Assembly (NCBI GenBank): GCA_018241995.1
Contig: JAFECT010000012.1
Coordinates: 41,025-105,024, forward strand
From: Pseudomonadota bacterium
GTDB taxonomy: Bacteria; Pseudomonadota; Alphaproteobacteria; Caulobacterales; Caulobacteraceae
Direction: 5' to 3'
Length of the DNA stretch: 64,000 bases
Made by a program: the position numbers and the translations under genes. Positions 22,172 through 31,117 of the stretch are shown here, piece after piece (position 1 is the stretch's first letter; every line of letters starts with the position of its first letter). A model generated the notes under the pieces. The model was given only the letters and a program-made list of their open reading frames with translations, was not told the origin of the DNA and did no database searches.

Positions 22172-22594
22172 CTAGACCAGCTTGGCCCTGACCGGCGCGC
22201 CTTTGCGGAAGGCGTTGGAGTACGGACAGACCTGATCGGCCTCCGCCACCAAGGCCTCGGCGTCGGCCTTGGCCAGGCCCGGCAGCGAAGCCTCGATGTC
22301 GAACTCGAACACGAAACCGCCCTCGGGCGAACGGCCCATCTCGGCCTTCACCGTGACCGACACGTTCTCCAGCTTCACGCCCTTGCGGCCGGCCACGAAG
22401 TGCAGAGCCGAGCCGAAGCAGGCGGAATAGCCCAGCGCCACCAGCTGCTCGGGGTTGGTCCCCGCCCCGCCCGGCCCGCCCAGTTCCTTGGGCATGGCGA
22501 AATCGACGGTGACGGAGCCGTCCGAGGTCTTGCCGTGGCCGCCGTTGCGGCCTCCGCCGGTGGTGGTGGCGACGGCGGTGTAGAGCGGGGTCAT
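22172..22594 (-). CDS. ohr: Organic hydroperoxide resistance protein, Ohr type
   Basis: A 140-residue Ohr/OsmC peroxiredoxin-like thiol peroxidase that reduces organic hydroperoxides using lipoylated proteins. Both catalytic cysteines are present: Cys59 in LGYSACFGSAL and Cys123 in QVCPYSNAF. The start MTPLYTAVATTTGGGRNGGH is typical, and I chose the ATG at 22594 for this reason. No MarR-type OhrR regulator is next to it. It converges on the histidine kinase with 4 bp between stops. Confidence 0.94.
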   Translation of the reverse strand: MTPLYTAVATTTGGGRNGGHGKTSDGSVTVDFAMPKELGGPGGAGTNPEQLVALGYSACFGSALHFVAGRKGVKLENVSVTVKAEMGRSPEGGFVFEFDIEASLPGLAKADAEALVAEADQVCPYSNAFRKGAPVRAKLV

Positions 22595-22668
22595 GGGCTG
22601 GTTCCTCTCGCGGGACGATGGTTGGGGCGACTTATGGTAGAGTTCGGGCGCACTCACGGGGGTTTACG

Positions 22669-23136
22669 ATGCCATACACGAAAGTCGCGGCGCTTGCCGC
22701 CGCCTGCGCGTTCGCCCTGTTCGCTTCCACGCCTGCCGCCGCCGTCGACCTGGCGACCGCCAAGCCGTTCCAGGTCCAGGTCAATTGCGCCGCCATCACC
22801 CCACACGGCTGCAACGGCAGCTGGGCGACGCCTGCGGGCAAGATCGCGGTGATCGAGCAGGTCTCGGTCTATTGCTCATTCCCGGGAACCAGCACGCGCG
22901 TCCTGCAGTGGACGATGAACACGACGGTCTCCGGCGTCGCCAGCAGCAGCAACATCAGCGTCGCCGGTCCGGTCTTTGACGGCTCGAGCACCACTTACCA
23001 GACAACCTCGCAGCTCGTTCGGCTGTATTCAGACCCGCAGAAATCGGTGTTCGTGTTCGGCTCGTTCACCGGCAACACCTCGCAGGTGTCCTGCGTCTTC
23101 ACCTTGTCAGGGGAGTTGGCGAACATCGTGCCGTAG
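22669..23136 (+). CDS. Secreted protein of unknown function
   Basis: A 155-residue exported protein. Signal peptide residues 1-25 (AALAAACAFALFASTPAAA); mature part rich in Ser, Thr and beta-strand text with four or five cysteines (VNCAAITPHGCNG, VYCSFPG, SQVSCVF). It looks like a small disulfide-stabilised beta-sandwich, but no family is recognised. The ATG at 22669 was chosen for the signal peptide. It is divergent from ohr across 74 bp. Confidence 0.78.
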   Translation: MPYTKVAALAAACAFALFASTPAAAVDLATAKPFQVQVNCAAITPHGCNGSWATPAGKIAVIEQVSVYCSFPGTSTRVLQWTMNTTVSGVASSSNISVAGPVFDGSSTTYQTTSQLVRLYSDPQKSVFVFGSFTGNTSQVSCVFTLSGELANIVP

Positions 23137-23212
23137 GCTCGCGCCTGAATCCGCTTCGCCTGGGGGGCTGCGGCCGCTATAGGTCGCCGCCGAAAACTCC
23201 AAGGAGCCCCCG

Positions 23213-23680
23213 ATGGCCGACGCCGATCCCGAAAACACCCTGCTGCTCAAGCTCTCCACGGGCGACGTGACCATCCGCCTGCGCCCTGACCTGGCGCCCG
23301 GCCACGTGGCGCGGATCAAGGAGCTGGCGCGCGAGGGCTTCTACGACGGCATCGTGTTCCACCGCGTGATCCCGGGCTTCATGGCCCAGGGCGGCGATCC
23401 CACCGGCACCGGCTACAACGGCTCGGGCCAGAAGCTTAAGGCCGAGTTCTCCAAGGAGCCGCACGTGCGCGGCGTCTGCTCCATGGCCCGCTCCGCCAAC
23501 CCCGACAGCGCCGACAGCCAGTTCTTCATCTGCTTCGACGACGCCCGCTTCCTCGACGGCCAGTACACGGTCTGGGGCGAGGTCACCGAGGGCATGGACG
23601 CCGTGGACGCCTTGCCCAAGGGCGAGCCGCCCGCCAACCCCGGCAAGATCGTCAGCATGAAGGTCGCCGCCGACGCGTGA
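23213..23680 (+). CDS. Peptidyl-prolyl cis-trans isomerase, cyclophilin type
   Basis: A 155-residue single-domain cyclophilin, likely cytoplasmic (no signal peptide). Diagnostic text: YDGIVFHRVIPGFMAQGGDP with the catalytic Arg, MARSANPDSADSQFFICF and YTVWGEVTEGMDAVD. It catalyses proline isomerisation during protein folding. A strong AAGGAG Shine-Dalgarno sits at 23201-23206. Its stop overlaps the GTG start of the HD hydrolase gene (GTGA), so the two are translationally coupled. Confidence 0.95.
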   Translation: MADADPENTLLLKLSTGDVTIRLRPDLAPGHVARIKELAREGFYDGIVFHRVIPGFMAQGGDPTGTGYNGSGQKLKAEFSKEPHVRGVCSMARSANPDSADSQFFICFDDARFLDGQYTVWGEVTEGMDAVDALPKGEPPANPGKIVSMKVAADA

Positions 23681-24237
23681 CGCCTGAGCTTCGCGCCCGC
23701 TACGCCGAGCCGCATCGGCGCTACCACAGCCTCGCCCACATCGAGGATTGCCTGGCCGAACTGGCCACAGTGTCCGGCCTGACGGCGGACCAACGCCTGA
23801 CGCTTGAGCGGGCGCTGTGGTGGCACGACGCGATCTACGACCCGACCCGCTCGGACAACGAAGCCGAAAGCGCGGCCCTGGCCGAGCGGGAACTGTCGGC
23901 ACTGGGCGTGCCGGAAGCACCGCGGGCCGAGGTCGCGCGCCTGATCCTTCTGACTTGCGGCCACACAGTCGCGCCGGGGGACCGACTGGGCGCCCTGATG
24001 ATCTCCATAGACCTGTCGATCCTGGGCCGCTCGCCGGACGCCTACGACCGCTACGCCGCCCAGATTCGCGAGGAATATGCGCACGTCCCGGACGCGCTCT
24101 ATCGCGCGGGCCGCGCAGCGGTGATGCGGCGCTTTCTCGAGGCCGAAACGATCTACGCCGACCCGGCCTTCGCCGCCCGGTTCGAGACGCCGGCGCGCGC
24201 CAACATCGCGCGCGAGATCGCCGCCCTTCAGGCTTGA
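23677..24237 (+). CDS. HD-domain metal-dependent hydrolase
   Basis: A 186-residue predicted metal-dependent HD phosphohydrolase. Motifs: YHSLAHIEDCLAEL (first His), LWWHDAIYDPTRSDNE (the HD pair), LILLTCGHTV (later His) and SIDLSILGR (Asp). This small family is often mislabelled as an NMDA-receptor subunit homologue; its real substrate is unknown, probably a nucleotide or phosphoester. GTG start overlapping the cyclophilin stop. It is likely the end of that operon, with a 66-bp gap to the next gene. Confidence 0.87.
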   Translation: MTPELRARYAEPHRRYHSLAHIEDCLAELATVSGLTADQRLTLERALWWHDAIYDPTRSDNEAESAALAERELSALGVPEAPRAEVARLILLTCGHTVAPGDRLGALMISIDLSILGRSPDAYDRYAAQIREEYAHVPDALYRAGRAAVMRRFLEAETIYADPAFAARFETPARANIAREIAALQA

Positions 24238-24303
24238 GCTGGCTCAAAGCCAAAACGTCACCCGACTGTGCTATGGTGAACGCCTCATGGAGAGGGGGTT
24301 CCC

Positions 24304-25476
24304 ATGTATCTGTTTTCAAAGCTTGCAGGCCTGGTCCGGCGCCACGGCCGTGTCGCCCTATGCGCGGGCGCACTGCTCGCAGCCGGGCCGGCCGCGGCCA
24401 TCGACGCCACCCACGCGAAGTCGGTCGAGGCCACGGGCGCCAAGTCCAGCGTGACCTTCGCCGCCGGCCGTGACGTCCGCATCGCCGTCACCAGCACCCA
24501 CGATGTCTTCGCCGCCGGCAACACCGTCCGCTCCGAAGCGGGCAGCGCTGACCACCTGATCGCAGCGGGCGAGACGCTGACGGTCGCGGGCACGGACCTG
24601 CGCGACGTCATCGCCGCGGGCAAACGCATCGAACTGCAGACCGGCCAGACCCAGGATGACGTGGTCGCCTTCGGCGAGAACGTCAGCGCGCGCCCGACCT
24701 TCAAGATCGGCGGCTCCGCCGTGATGATGGGCTCCAACGTCGAGCTGCAGGCTCCGGTCGGCGGCGACGTCTATGCCGCGGGCCAGGATGTGCGCATCGA
24801 TTCCGCCGTCACCGGTAATGTGAAGGTCGAAGGCCGGCACGTGGTCATCGGCCCCAACGCCCGCATCGCCGGCGCCCTCGCCTACCGCGCCGACCAGCTG
24901 GAGATCATGCCTGGCGCAGTGATCACCGGACCCAAGACGGTGCTGCCGCCTGAGGCGCGCCATCAGCATGTGGCGCGGCCCAAGACTATCGCCCAGCGCA
25001 TCGGCGACTGGGTGTTCGGCACGATCGCCTTCGCCGTGATGGCGCTCGGCCTGGCCCTGCTGTTCCCAGGCCTGATGGCTGTCTCCGGGCGCATGGTCTA
25101 TCGCAACCCGCTGATCGCGGCCCTGGTCGGCGCCGTGGTGCTGGTCGTGACGCCGGCGGTGGCCCTGGTGCTGCTGGTCACCCTGGTGGGCGCGCCGCTG
25201 TCGCTGACGGTGCTGGCGCTGTTCTGTGCGCTTGTGCCGATGGCCCTGGCCGCGGGCGCCGCGGGCCTGGGCTTCCTGATCCGCAGCCTGACCGGCCGCG
25301 GCAAGGAGAAGCCCAATCTGGTCGCGCAGCTCGGCTGGACCGTGGTCGGATCCGTCCTGCTCTGTGCGCTCGGGGAAATCCCCATCGTCGGCGGCTGGAT
25401 CGTGCTGCTCGCCTGTATCCTGGGCGCCGGCGGCGTGGCCACGCATCTGCGCAAGCGCCTGGCGGCCCACGACTAG
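24304..25476 (+). CDS. Bactofilin-like repeat protein with C-terminal membrane domain
   Basis: A 390-residue protein. After a signal or anchor (VALCAGALLAAGPAAA), residues 40-215 are short beta-helix-like repeats: GDVYAAGQDVRIDSAVTGNV, KVEGRHVVIGPNARIAGAL and MPGAVITG. This resembles bactofilins and polymer-forming cytoskeletal proteins, but on the exported side. Residues 240-385 hold four hydrophobic helices (FGTIAFAVMALGLALLFPGL, VGAVVLVVTPAVALVLLVTL and two more), ending HLRKRLAAHD. Its role is probably an envelope scaffold or sensor; this is inference. A strong hairpin follows the stop. Confidence 0.82.
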   Translation: MYLFSKLAGLVRRHGRVALCAGALLAAGPAAAIDATHAKSVEATGAKSSVTFAAGRDVRIAVTSTHDVFAAGNTVRSEAGSADHLIAAGETLTVAGTDLRDVIAAGKRIELQTGQTQDDVVAFGENVSARPTFKIGGSAVMMGSNVELQAPVGGDVYAAGQDVRIDSAVTGNVKVEGRHVVIGPNARIAGALAYRADQLEIMPGAVITGPKTVLPPEARHQHVARPKTIAQRIGDWVFGTIAFAVMALGLALLFPGLMAVSGRMVYRNPLIAALVGAVVLVVTPAVALVLLVTLVGAPLSLTVLALFCALVPMALAAGAAGLGFLIRSLTGRGKEKPNLVAQLGWTVVGSVLLCALGEIPIVGGWIVLLACILGAGGVATHLRKRLAAHD

Positions 25477-25484
25477 GTGATGGT

Positions 25485-25512
25485 CCGGGGCGCGGCGCGC
25501 CCCGGCCTTTCC
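25485..25512. terminator. Bidirectional terminator-like hairpin
   Basis: Nine-base-pair GC stem (CCGGGGCGC / GCGCCCCGG) with a three-base loop, followed by CCTTTCC, in the 41-bp gap between convergent genes. The T tract is short, so strength is uncertain. Confidence 0.6.
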
Positions 25513-25517
25513 GCTCC

Positions 25518-26786
25518 TTACGGCCCGACCGTGGCCTTGCCGAAGGCGAACAGGAAGGGTTGCGGCTTGTAGCCGGTGAAGACGCCGGTCACCGCCACCT
25601 GCGAACCCACCGCCGGCGCCTTCCCGCTGGCCAGCGTCACATGCACGTCCGCCTTGCGCGCGGCCACCGCCTCTTCGCTCATGGCTGCGTCGAAGCCGTC
25701 GGGGCTCAGCGCCAGCACGGTCATCTGCAGTTTGAGCCGCACCTGGCCGTTCTTCTGCTTGGCCTGGATCGCGGCCCAGACCTTGTCGGCCGCGGCGCGG
25801 TTGTCGGCCGAGGCGTCGCGCTGGGCCAGGACGAACTCCCAGTCCGAGACCGAGAAGGTCGCCGGGTCGTTCTCCTTGACCGCCTTGACGGCGATGACCG
25901 CCGGTGGCGGCGCGGCGGCCACCTTGAAGCCAGCGGGCGGCGCGGCGCCGGCCTTCGCCGACGCGGCGATGGCGTCCCAGCCGTCCGATCCGCCGTGATA
26001 GCGCGCGTACTTGGCGCGGCCGTAGTCGCCCGCGCTCTTGGCCGCCGCGGCGTCGCCCGCCGCCGTCGCCAGGGCCTCGGCCTTGGCCGCCCACCAGAAG
26101 CCTTCCGGATCGAGCGGACTGGCCTGCAGCTCGGCGATGGCCAGCTGGTAGGTGTTCTGAAGATCGGTCGGGTCGAGCCGGACCGCCTCACGGTAGTAGG
26201 CCTTGGCGTGGGGCCAGTCGGCGCGCACCAGGGCGTCGAAGCCCAGCGCGCCGTTCAGCAGCGCCGTGCTCTGCACCTTCAGCCGCGCGAACTCCGCGGC
26301 GGGCATGTCGGACGTGGGCTTCCAGTCGGGCATCGCCGCCAAGCCCCGGCGCGCGTAATCGGCGGCCGCCGCCGCCGAGGTTCCACGCTCGGCGCCGGTG
26401 ACCTCGGTCGCATGCACGCGCGCCAGGACCGACAGGATCACCAGGGCCCGCACATTGCGCGGCTCGACCTCGACCAGCCGGCGCGCGGCGCCCTCCAGGC
26501 TCGCGTTGTCGCCCACCCCCTGGTAGGCGGCCATCAGCTGCTCCAGCGCATCGGCCTTCAGGATCGAGGCGGGGAAGGTGGTCAGGAACGCCTCGAAGGC
26601 GCGCGCCTTCAGCGTCGGGTCGGAGGCGTTCAAGGCCATCATGTAGGCGTTGTATTCGACCGGGTCCTTAACGACCTTCTGGGCGGCGGGCGTAGGGGCC
26701 GCAGGCGCAGCCGGAGCCGCAAGGGCTTGGTTCGCGCCGAACGCCGACAGGCCGAGCGCAAAGGCGGAAATCAGCGCGAGGCGCAT
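25518..26786 (-). CDS. Secreted TPR-like protein of unknown function
   Basis: A 422-residue exported protein. Signal peptide MRLALISAFALGLSAFGANQ ending ALA; then an Ala/Pro stretch, and residues 50-250 with helical repeats resembling tetratricopeptides (FEAFLTTFPASILKADALEQ, DWPHAKAYYREAVRLDPTDL). The C-terminal 150 residues contain SDWEFVLAQRDASADNRAAA and a final beta region (VHVTLASGKAPAVGSQVAVT, GYKPQPFLFAFGKATV). The TPR part suggests protein binding in the periplasm. The ATG at 26786 was chosen for the signal peptide. It lies 40 bp downstream of a lipoprotein gene on the same strand, a possible partner. Confidence 0.83.
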   Translation of the reverse strand: MRLALISAFALGLSAFGANQALAAPAAPAAPTPAAQKVVKDPVEYNAYMMALNASDPTLKARAFEAFLTTFPASILKADALEQLMAAYQGVGDNASLEGAARRLVEVEPRNVRALVILSVLARVHATEVTGAERGTSAAAAADYARRGLAAMPDWKPTSDMPAAEFARLKVQSTALLNGALGFDALVRADWPHAKAYYREAVRLDPTDLQNTYQLAIAELQASPLDPEGFWWAAKAEALATAAGDAAAAKSAGDYGRAKYARYHGGSDGWDAIAASAKAGAAPPAGFKVAAAPPPAVIAVKAVKENDPATFSVSDWEFVLAQRDASADNRAAADKVWAAIQAKQKNGQVRLKLQMTVLALSPDGFDAAMSEEAVAARKADVHVTLASGKAPAVGSQVAVTGVFTGYKPQPFLFAFGKATVGP

Positions 26787-26826
26787 GAGGTTACTCCGTG
26801 ATGAAGCAAGGGCGGCGGGCATGGGC

Positions 26827-27450
26827 TCAATCGCCGCCGAACCAGGTGAAATTCAGGCCTTTGAATTCCGTGGCGCCGACCTTCAGGTCGCCGGTGAGAA
26901 TAGTCTCCGGCCCGCCGTTTGGGCCCTTGGCCTTCAGGGCCTTCAGCTTGGCGAGATCGACGCTCCCGGCGAAGCCCACCGGGCCCAGCTTGGCGTCCTG
27001 GCCGGCGAAGGCCAGCTTGCCGCCGGAGACCGCATAACTGGTCGGCAGGACGCGGGTCGTGACCTTGTGGACCTTCTGGCCCAGCTCGTTGGTCTCTGTC
27101 GGGCTGGCGAGGTCCTCGAATTCGAGCATGACCGGAGCATAGGTCGCGGTGCGCTTGCCCGCCTCCCAGTCGGCGAACTCGCTCTCCTGGCCGAGGGACA
27201 GGGCCGTAAGCCGCCAGTTCCCGACCTTGACCTCCTTGGCCGGCAGGTAATAGCCGAACACGTCCGCACCCTTGTCGTGGACGAAGCCCGGCGCGGGCGC
27301 CGCGGGGCCTGAGGGCGCGCTGGGCGGCGCAGGCGGCATCACGGAAGCCGGCAGGCTGACGGTGTCGGACCCGCTCGCGGGCGCGGTGGGCTTCTGGTTG
27401 CAGGCGGCGAGCGCCAGGCCGGCGGCGGCAAGCATCAGTACGGCGCGCAT
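26827..27450 (-). CDS. Putative lipoprotein of unknown function
   Basis: A 207-residue protein with a lipoprotein signal: MRAVLMLAAAGLALAACNQK, lipobox LALAAC with acylated Cys17. A Pro/Ala/Ser-rich linker follows to about residue 55, then a globular domain with GYYLPAKEVKVGNWRLTALS, FADWEAGKRTATYAPVMLEF, and FKGLNFTWFGGD at the end. Asn at position +2 after Cys is compatible with outer-membrane sorting. No family recognised. It precedes the TPR-like secreted protein gene and is probably co-transcribed. Confidence 0.82.
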   Translation of the reverse strand: MRAVLMLAAAGLALAACNQKPTAPASGSDTVSLPASVMPPAPPSAPSGPAAPAPGFVHDKGADVFGYYLPAKEVKVGNWRLTALSLGQESEFADWEAGKRTATYAPVMLEFEDLASPTETNELGQKVHKVTTRVLPTSYAVSGGKLAFAGQDAKLGPVGFAGSVDLAKLKALKAKGPNGGPETILTGDLKVGATEFKGLNFTWFGGD

Positions 27451-27551
27451 GGCGAAGCCTCCCACGGGCTCAAAGCTCGACCATGAACAGCACGCGCGCC
27501 GCGCGCTGTCCACGCCACGAACCGTCTCAGGCGAAAGCGATCAGGCGCGGA

Positions 27552-27959
27552 TCAAGCGCCTGGGCGCATCAGATAGAGCACCGCGCCCATGCCCAGCATG
27601 GACAGGCCCATGTAGGCGGCCTCGATCATGAACAGCTTCAGCGGCTTCTGCTCATAGACGCTGTGCGACAGGGTGATCGACACCACGAAGCCCAGCCAGC
27701 ACATCAGCGAGATGGCCAGGGCCATCACCAGGTCCTGCGGCGCCGCATAGCCGAGGATGCGGGCCATGACGTAGGCCATGATCACGCTGAGCACGAGATC
27801 GGTCGGGATGGCCTTGCCGAGGTTGGCCTTCATGCTGTCGTCGGTGACACCGGTCAGGGCTTGCCACTGCTTGCCGAAGGCGAAGGGCGAGTGCCAGGCC
27901 CAGCCCAGGAAGAAGCGCACAAGGGCGGCGACGACGACCGCGATCCAGTTGATTTCCAT
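27552..27959 (-). CDS. DUF1761-family membrane protein
   Basis: A 135-residue protein with four membrane helices: MEINWIAVVVAALVRFFLGW, DLVLSVIMAYVMARILGYAA, LVMALAISLMCWLGFVVSIT and LFMIEAAYMGLSMLGMGAVL. FFLGWAWHSPFAFGKQW and SVYEQKPLKLFMI are typical of DUF1761 proteins, whose function is unknown. The ATG at 27959 gives a full-length family member. It is divergent from uvrA across a 236-bp gap holding the LexA box. Confidence 0.88.
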   Translation of the reverse strand: MEINWIAVVVAALVRFFLGWAWHSPFAFGKQWQALTGVTDDSMKANLGKAIPTDLVLSVIMAYVMARILGYAAPQDLVMALAISLMCWLGFVVSITLSHSVYEQKPLKLFMIEAAYMGLSMLGMGAVLYLMRPGA

Positions 27960-28106
27960 AGTCTGACGCCCCTCCCCGTGGCGCTGGTGCGCGTCGGGCC
28001 GCCGGCGGCGACTCGCGCACGCACTCCGACGCCGACCTTGAGCCAAGCTGCTCCCGGCCGCAATCGCGGGCCCCGGAATGTCAGCAGTGCGGCAAGACGC
28101 GCCTTC

Positions 28107-28121
28107 GTTCTCACATTGTTC
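28107..28121 (+). promoter_or_regulatory. LexA (SOS) box upstream of uvrA
   Basis: GTTCTCACATTGTTC, a perfect match to the alphaproteobacterial LexA operator GTTC-N7-GTTC, ending 74 bp before the uvrA ATG. The rest of the 236-bp gap shows no other clear element. Repression by LexA and induction after DNA damage follow from known Caulobacter/Rhizobium SOS boxes. Confidence 0.85.
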
Positions 28122-28195
28122 TTGTGCAAACAGCGAGTCTGCGCACTACATGAGGGCGTTGCGGCGCCGTCAGGCATCAGCTTCTCGAAGGCCCT

Positions 28196-31117
28196 ATGAC
28201 CGAACTCAACGCCATCCGCGTGCGTGGCGCGCGCGAGCACAATCTCAAGGGAATCGACGTCGATATCCCCCGCGGCAAGCTGGTCGTGCTGACCGGCCTG
28301 TCCGGCTCGGGCAAGAGCTCGCTGGCGTTCGACACCATCTACGCCGAGGGCCAGCGCCGCTATGTCGAGAGCCTGTCGGCCTATGCGCGCCAGTTCCTGG
28401 AACTGATGGGCAAGCCCGACGTGGACCTGATCGAAGGTCTGTCGCCGGCGATCTCGATCGAGCAGAAGACGACCTCGCGCAACCCGCGCTCGACGGTCGG
28501 CACCGTCACCGAAATCCACGACTACATGCGCCTGCTCTGGGCGCGCATCGGCGTGCCCTATTCGCCGGTCACCGGCCTGCCGATCGAGAGCCAGACCATC
28601 TCGATGATGGTCGACCGGGTCATGGCCCTGCCCGAAGGCACGCGTCTGTACCTGATCTCGCCCGTCGTTCGCGGCCGCAAGGGCGAATACAAGAAGGAGA
28701 TCGCCGACTGGCAGCGCCAGGGCTTCCAGCGCGTGCGCATCGACGGCGAGTTCTACGGCATCGAGGACGCGCCGGCGCTGGACAAGAAGTTCAAGCACGA
28801 CATCGACATCGTGGTGGACCGGATCGTGGTGAAGCCGGGCATCGAGGGCCGTCTGGCCGACTCGCTGGAGACCGCGCTGCGCCTCGCCGACGGCATCGCC
28901 ACCGCCGAATACGCCGAGATCGCGCCGGGCGAGAACGAGCCCCAGCGGCTGCTGTTCTCCGAGAAGTTCGCCTGCCCGGTCTCGGGCTTCACGATCAGCG
29001 AGATCGAGCCGCGGCTGTTCTCGTTCAACAACCCCTTCGGCGCCTGCCCGACCTGCGACGGCCTGGGCGTCAAGCTGGCCTTCGACGCCGATCTGGTGGC
29101 GCCGGACCGCGACAAGACCCTGCACAAAGGCGCCGTCGCGCCCTGGGCCCGCTCGCCCTCCCCCTTCTATACCCAGACCCTGCAGGCCCTGGCGCGGCAC
29201 TACGGTTTCTCGATGGATGTGCCCTGGCGCGACCTGCCGGAGAAGGCCCACGAGGTGATCCTGCAGGGCACGGGCGACGAGAAGATCAAATTCTCCTACG
29301 ACGACGGCGCGCGCCGCTATGACGTGGTCAAGCCGTTCGAGGGCGTGCTGCCCAACATGGAGCGGCGCTGGCGCGAGACCGACAGCGCCTGGGTACGTGA
29401 AGAGCTTGGCCGCTATCAATCCGAGACACCCTGCGAGGTCTGCCTGGGCTATCGCCTGAAGCCCGAGGCCCTGGCGGTGAAGATCGCCGGCAAGCACATC
29501 GGTGAGATCTCGACCCTGGCCATCAAGGACGCCGACGCCTGGTTCGCCACCGTCGAGGGCAGCCTGAGCGCCAAACAGGTCGAGATCGCCAAGCGTATCC
29601 TGAAGGAAATCATCGACCGCCTGCGTTTCCTCAACAACGTCGGCCTCGACTATCTGAACCTGTCACGCTCATCCGGCACGCTCTCCGGTGGCGAGAGCCA
29701 GCGCATCCGCCTGGCCAGCCAGATCGGCTCGGGCCTGACGGGCGTGCTCTACGTGCTGGACGAGCCCTCCATCGGCCTGCACCAGCGCGACAACACCCGC
29801 CTGCTGGAAAGCCTCAAGGGCCTGCGCGACCTCGGCAACTCTGTCCTGGTGGTCGAGCACGACGAGGAGGCGATCCTCACCGCCGACTATGTCATCGACA
29901 TGGGGCCGGCCGCGGGCGTCCACGGCGGGCACATCGTGGCGGAAGGCACGCCCGACGAGGTCATGGCTTCCCCGAAGTCCCTCACCGGCCAGTACCTGAC
30001 CGGCGCGCGCGAGATCGAGGTCCCGCTGGACCGCCGCCCGATCAACCGCAAGCGCCTGCTGACCGTCGAGGGCGCGCGCGGCAATAACCTCAAGAACGTC
30101 ACCGGCGAGATCCCGGTGGGCCTGTTCACCTGCATCACCGGCGTCTCGGGCGGGGGCAAGTCGACCTTCACCATCGAGACCCTCTACAAGGCTGCCGCGC
30201 GCCGGCTGAACAACGCCACGGCGGCTCCGGCCCCCTACGACCGCATCGACGGCCTGCAGTTCTTCGACAAGATCGTCGACATCGACCAGAGCCCGATCGG
30301 CCGGACGCCACGGTCCAACCCGGCCACCTACACCGGCGCCTTCCAACCGATCCGCGACTGGTACGCGGCTCTGCCCGAGGCCAAGTCGCGCGGCTATGGC
30401 CCGGGGCGCTTCTCGTTCAACGTCAAGGGCGGGCGCTGCGAGGCCTGCCAGGGCGACGGCCTGATCAAGATCGAGATGCACTTCCTGCCCGACGTCTACG
30501 TCACCTGCGATGTCTGCAAGGGCAAGCGCTACAACCGCGAGACGCTGGAGATCGTGTTCAAGGGCAAGTCGATCGCCGACGTGCTGGACATGACCGTCGA
30601 GGAGGCCGCCGACTTCTTCAAGGCGGTGCCTTCCGTGCGCGAGAAGATGGAAACGCTGAAGCGCGTCGGCCTGGGCTACGTCCACGTCGGCCAGCAGGCC
30701 ACCACTCTGTCGGGCGGCGAGGCGCAGCGGGTCAAGCTGTCGAAGGAGCTGTCACGCCGGGCCACGGGCAAGACCCTCTACATCCTGGATGAGCCCACCA
30801 CGGGCCTGCACTTCGAGGACACCCGCAAGCTCCTGGAGGTGCTGCACGAACTGGTCGAGCAGGGCAACACCGTGGTGGTGATCGAGCATAACCTCGACGT
30901 CGTGAAGACCGCCGACTGGATCCTGGACTTCGGCCCCGAAGGCGGCGACGGCGGCGGCATGATCGTGGCCACCGGCACGCCCGAACAGGTCGCGGCCGAT
31001 CCCGAAAGCTGGACCGGCAAATACCTCGCCGAGGTGCTGAACCGCCACGAGGAGCGCCGCAAGGCCCGCAAGACGAAGCTTCAGCCGGCGCGGGAAAAGG
31101 CCTCCGCCTCGGCCTGA
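28196..31117 (+). CDS. uvrA: Excinuclease ABC subunit A
   Basis: A 973-residue UvrA, the damage-recognition ATPase of nucleotide excision repair; it forms a dimer and loads UvrB. Two ABC ATPase halves are present: Walker [13 protein letters not shown] (about residue 32) and [13 protein letters not shown] (about 650), with signatures [14 protein letters not shown] and [15 protein letters not shown], and Walker [12 protein letters not shown] and [11 protein letters not shown]. Zinc modules have CPTCDG, CEVCLG, CEACQG and CDVCKG. Complete by length. A LexA box lies upstream. Its last 37 bp overlap the 3' end of the convergent DUF805 gene. Confidence 0.98.
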   Translation: MTELNAIRVRGAREHNLKGIDVDIPRGKLVVLTGLSGSGKSSLAFDTIYAEGQRRYVESLSAYARQFLELMGKPDVDLIEGLSPAISIEQKTTSRNPRSTVGTVTEIHDYMRLLWARIGVPYSPVTGLPIESQTISMMVDRVMALPEGTRLYLISPVVRGRKGEYKKEIADWQRQGFQRVRIDGEFYGIEDAPALDKKFKHDIDIVVDRIVVKPGIEGRLADSLETALRLADGIATAEYAEIAPGENEPQRLLFSEKFACPVSGFTISEIEPRLFSFNNPFGACPTCDGLGVKLAFDADLVAPDRDKTLHKGAVAPWARSPSPFYTQTLQALARHYGFSMDVPWRDLPEKAHEVILQGTGDEKIKFSYDDGARRYDVVKPFEGVLPNMERRWRETDSAWVREELGRYQSETPCEVCLGYRLKPEALAVKIAGKHIGEISTLAIKDADAWFATVEGSLSAKQVEIAKRILKEIIDRLRFLNNVGLDYLNLSRSSGTLSGGESQRIRLASQIGSGLTGVLYVLDEPSIGLHQRDNTRLLESLKGLRDLGNSVLVVEHDEEAILTADYVIDMGPAAGVHGGHIVAEGTPDEVMASPKSLTGQYLTGAREIEVPLDRRPINRKRLLTVEGARGNNLKNVTGEIPVGLFTCITGVSGGGKSTFTIETLYKAAARRLNNATAAPAPYDRIDGLQFFDKIVDIDQSPIGRTPRSNPATYTGAFQPIRDWYAALPEAKSRGYGPGRFSFNVKGGRCEACQGDGLIKIEMHFLPDVYVTCDVCKGKRYNRETLEIVFKGKSIADVLDMTVEEAADFFKAVPSVREKMETLKRVGLGYVHVGQQATTLSGGEAQRVKLSKELSRRATGKTLYILDEPTTGLHFEDTRKLLEVLHELVEQGNTVVVIEHNLDVVKTADWILDFGPEGGDGGGMIVATGTPEQVAADPESWTGKYLAEVLNRHEERRKARKTKLQPAREKASASA

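Noticed and set aside
27854..29497. A 547-codon open frame opposite the uvrA N-terminus and its promoter.
   Set aside because: It is antisense to uvrA and has no recognisable domain; a codon-bias artefact.
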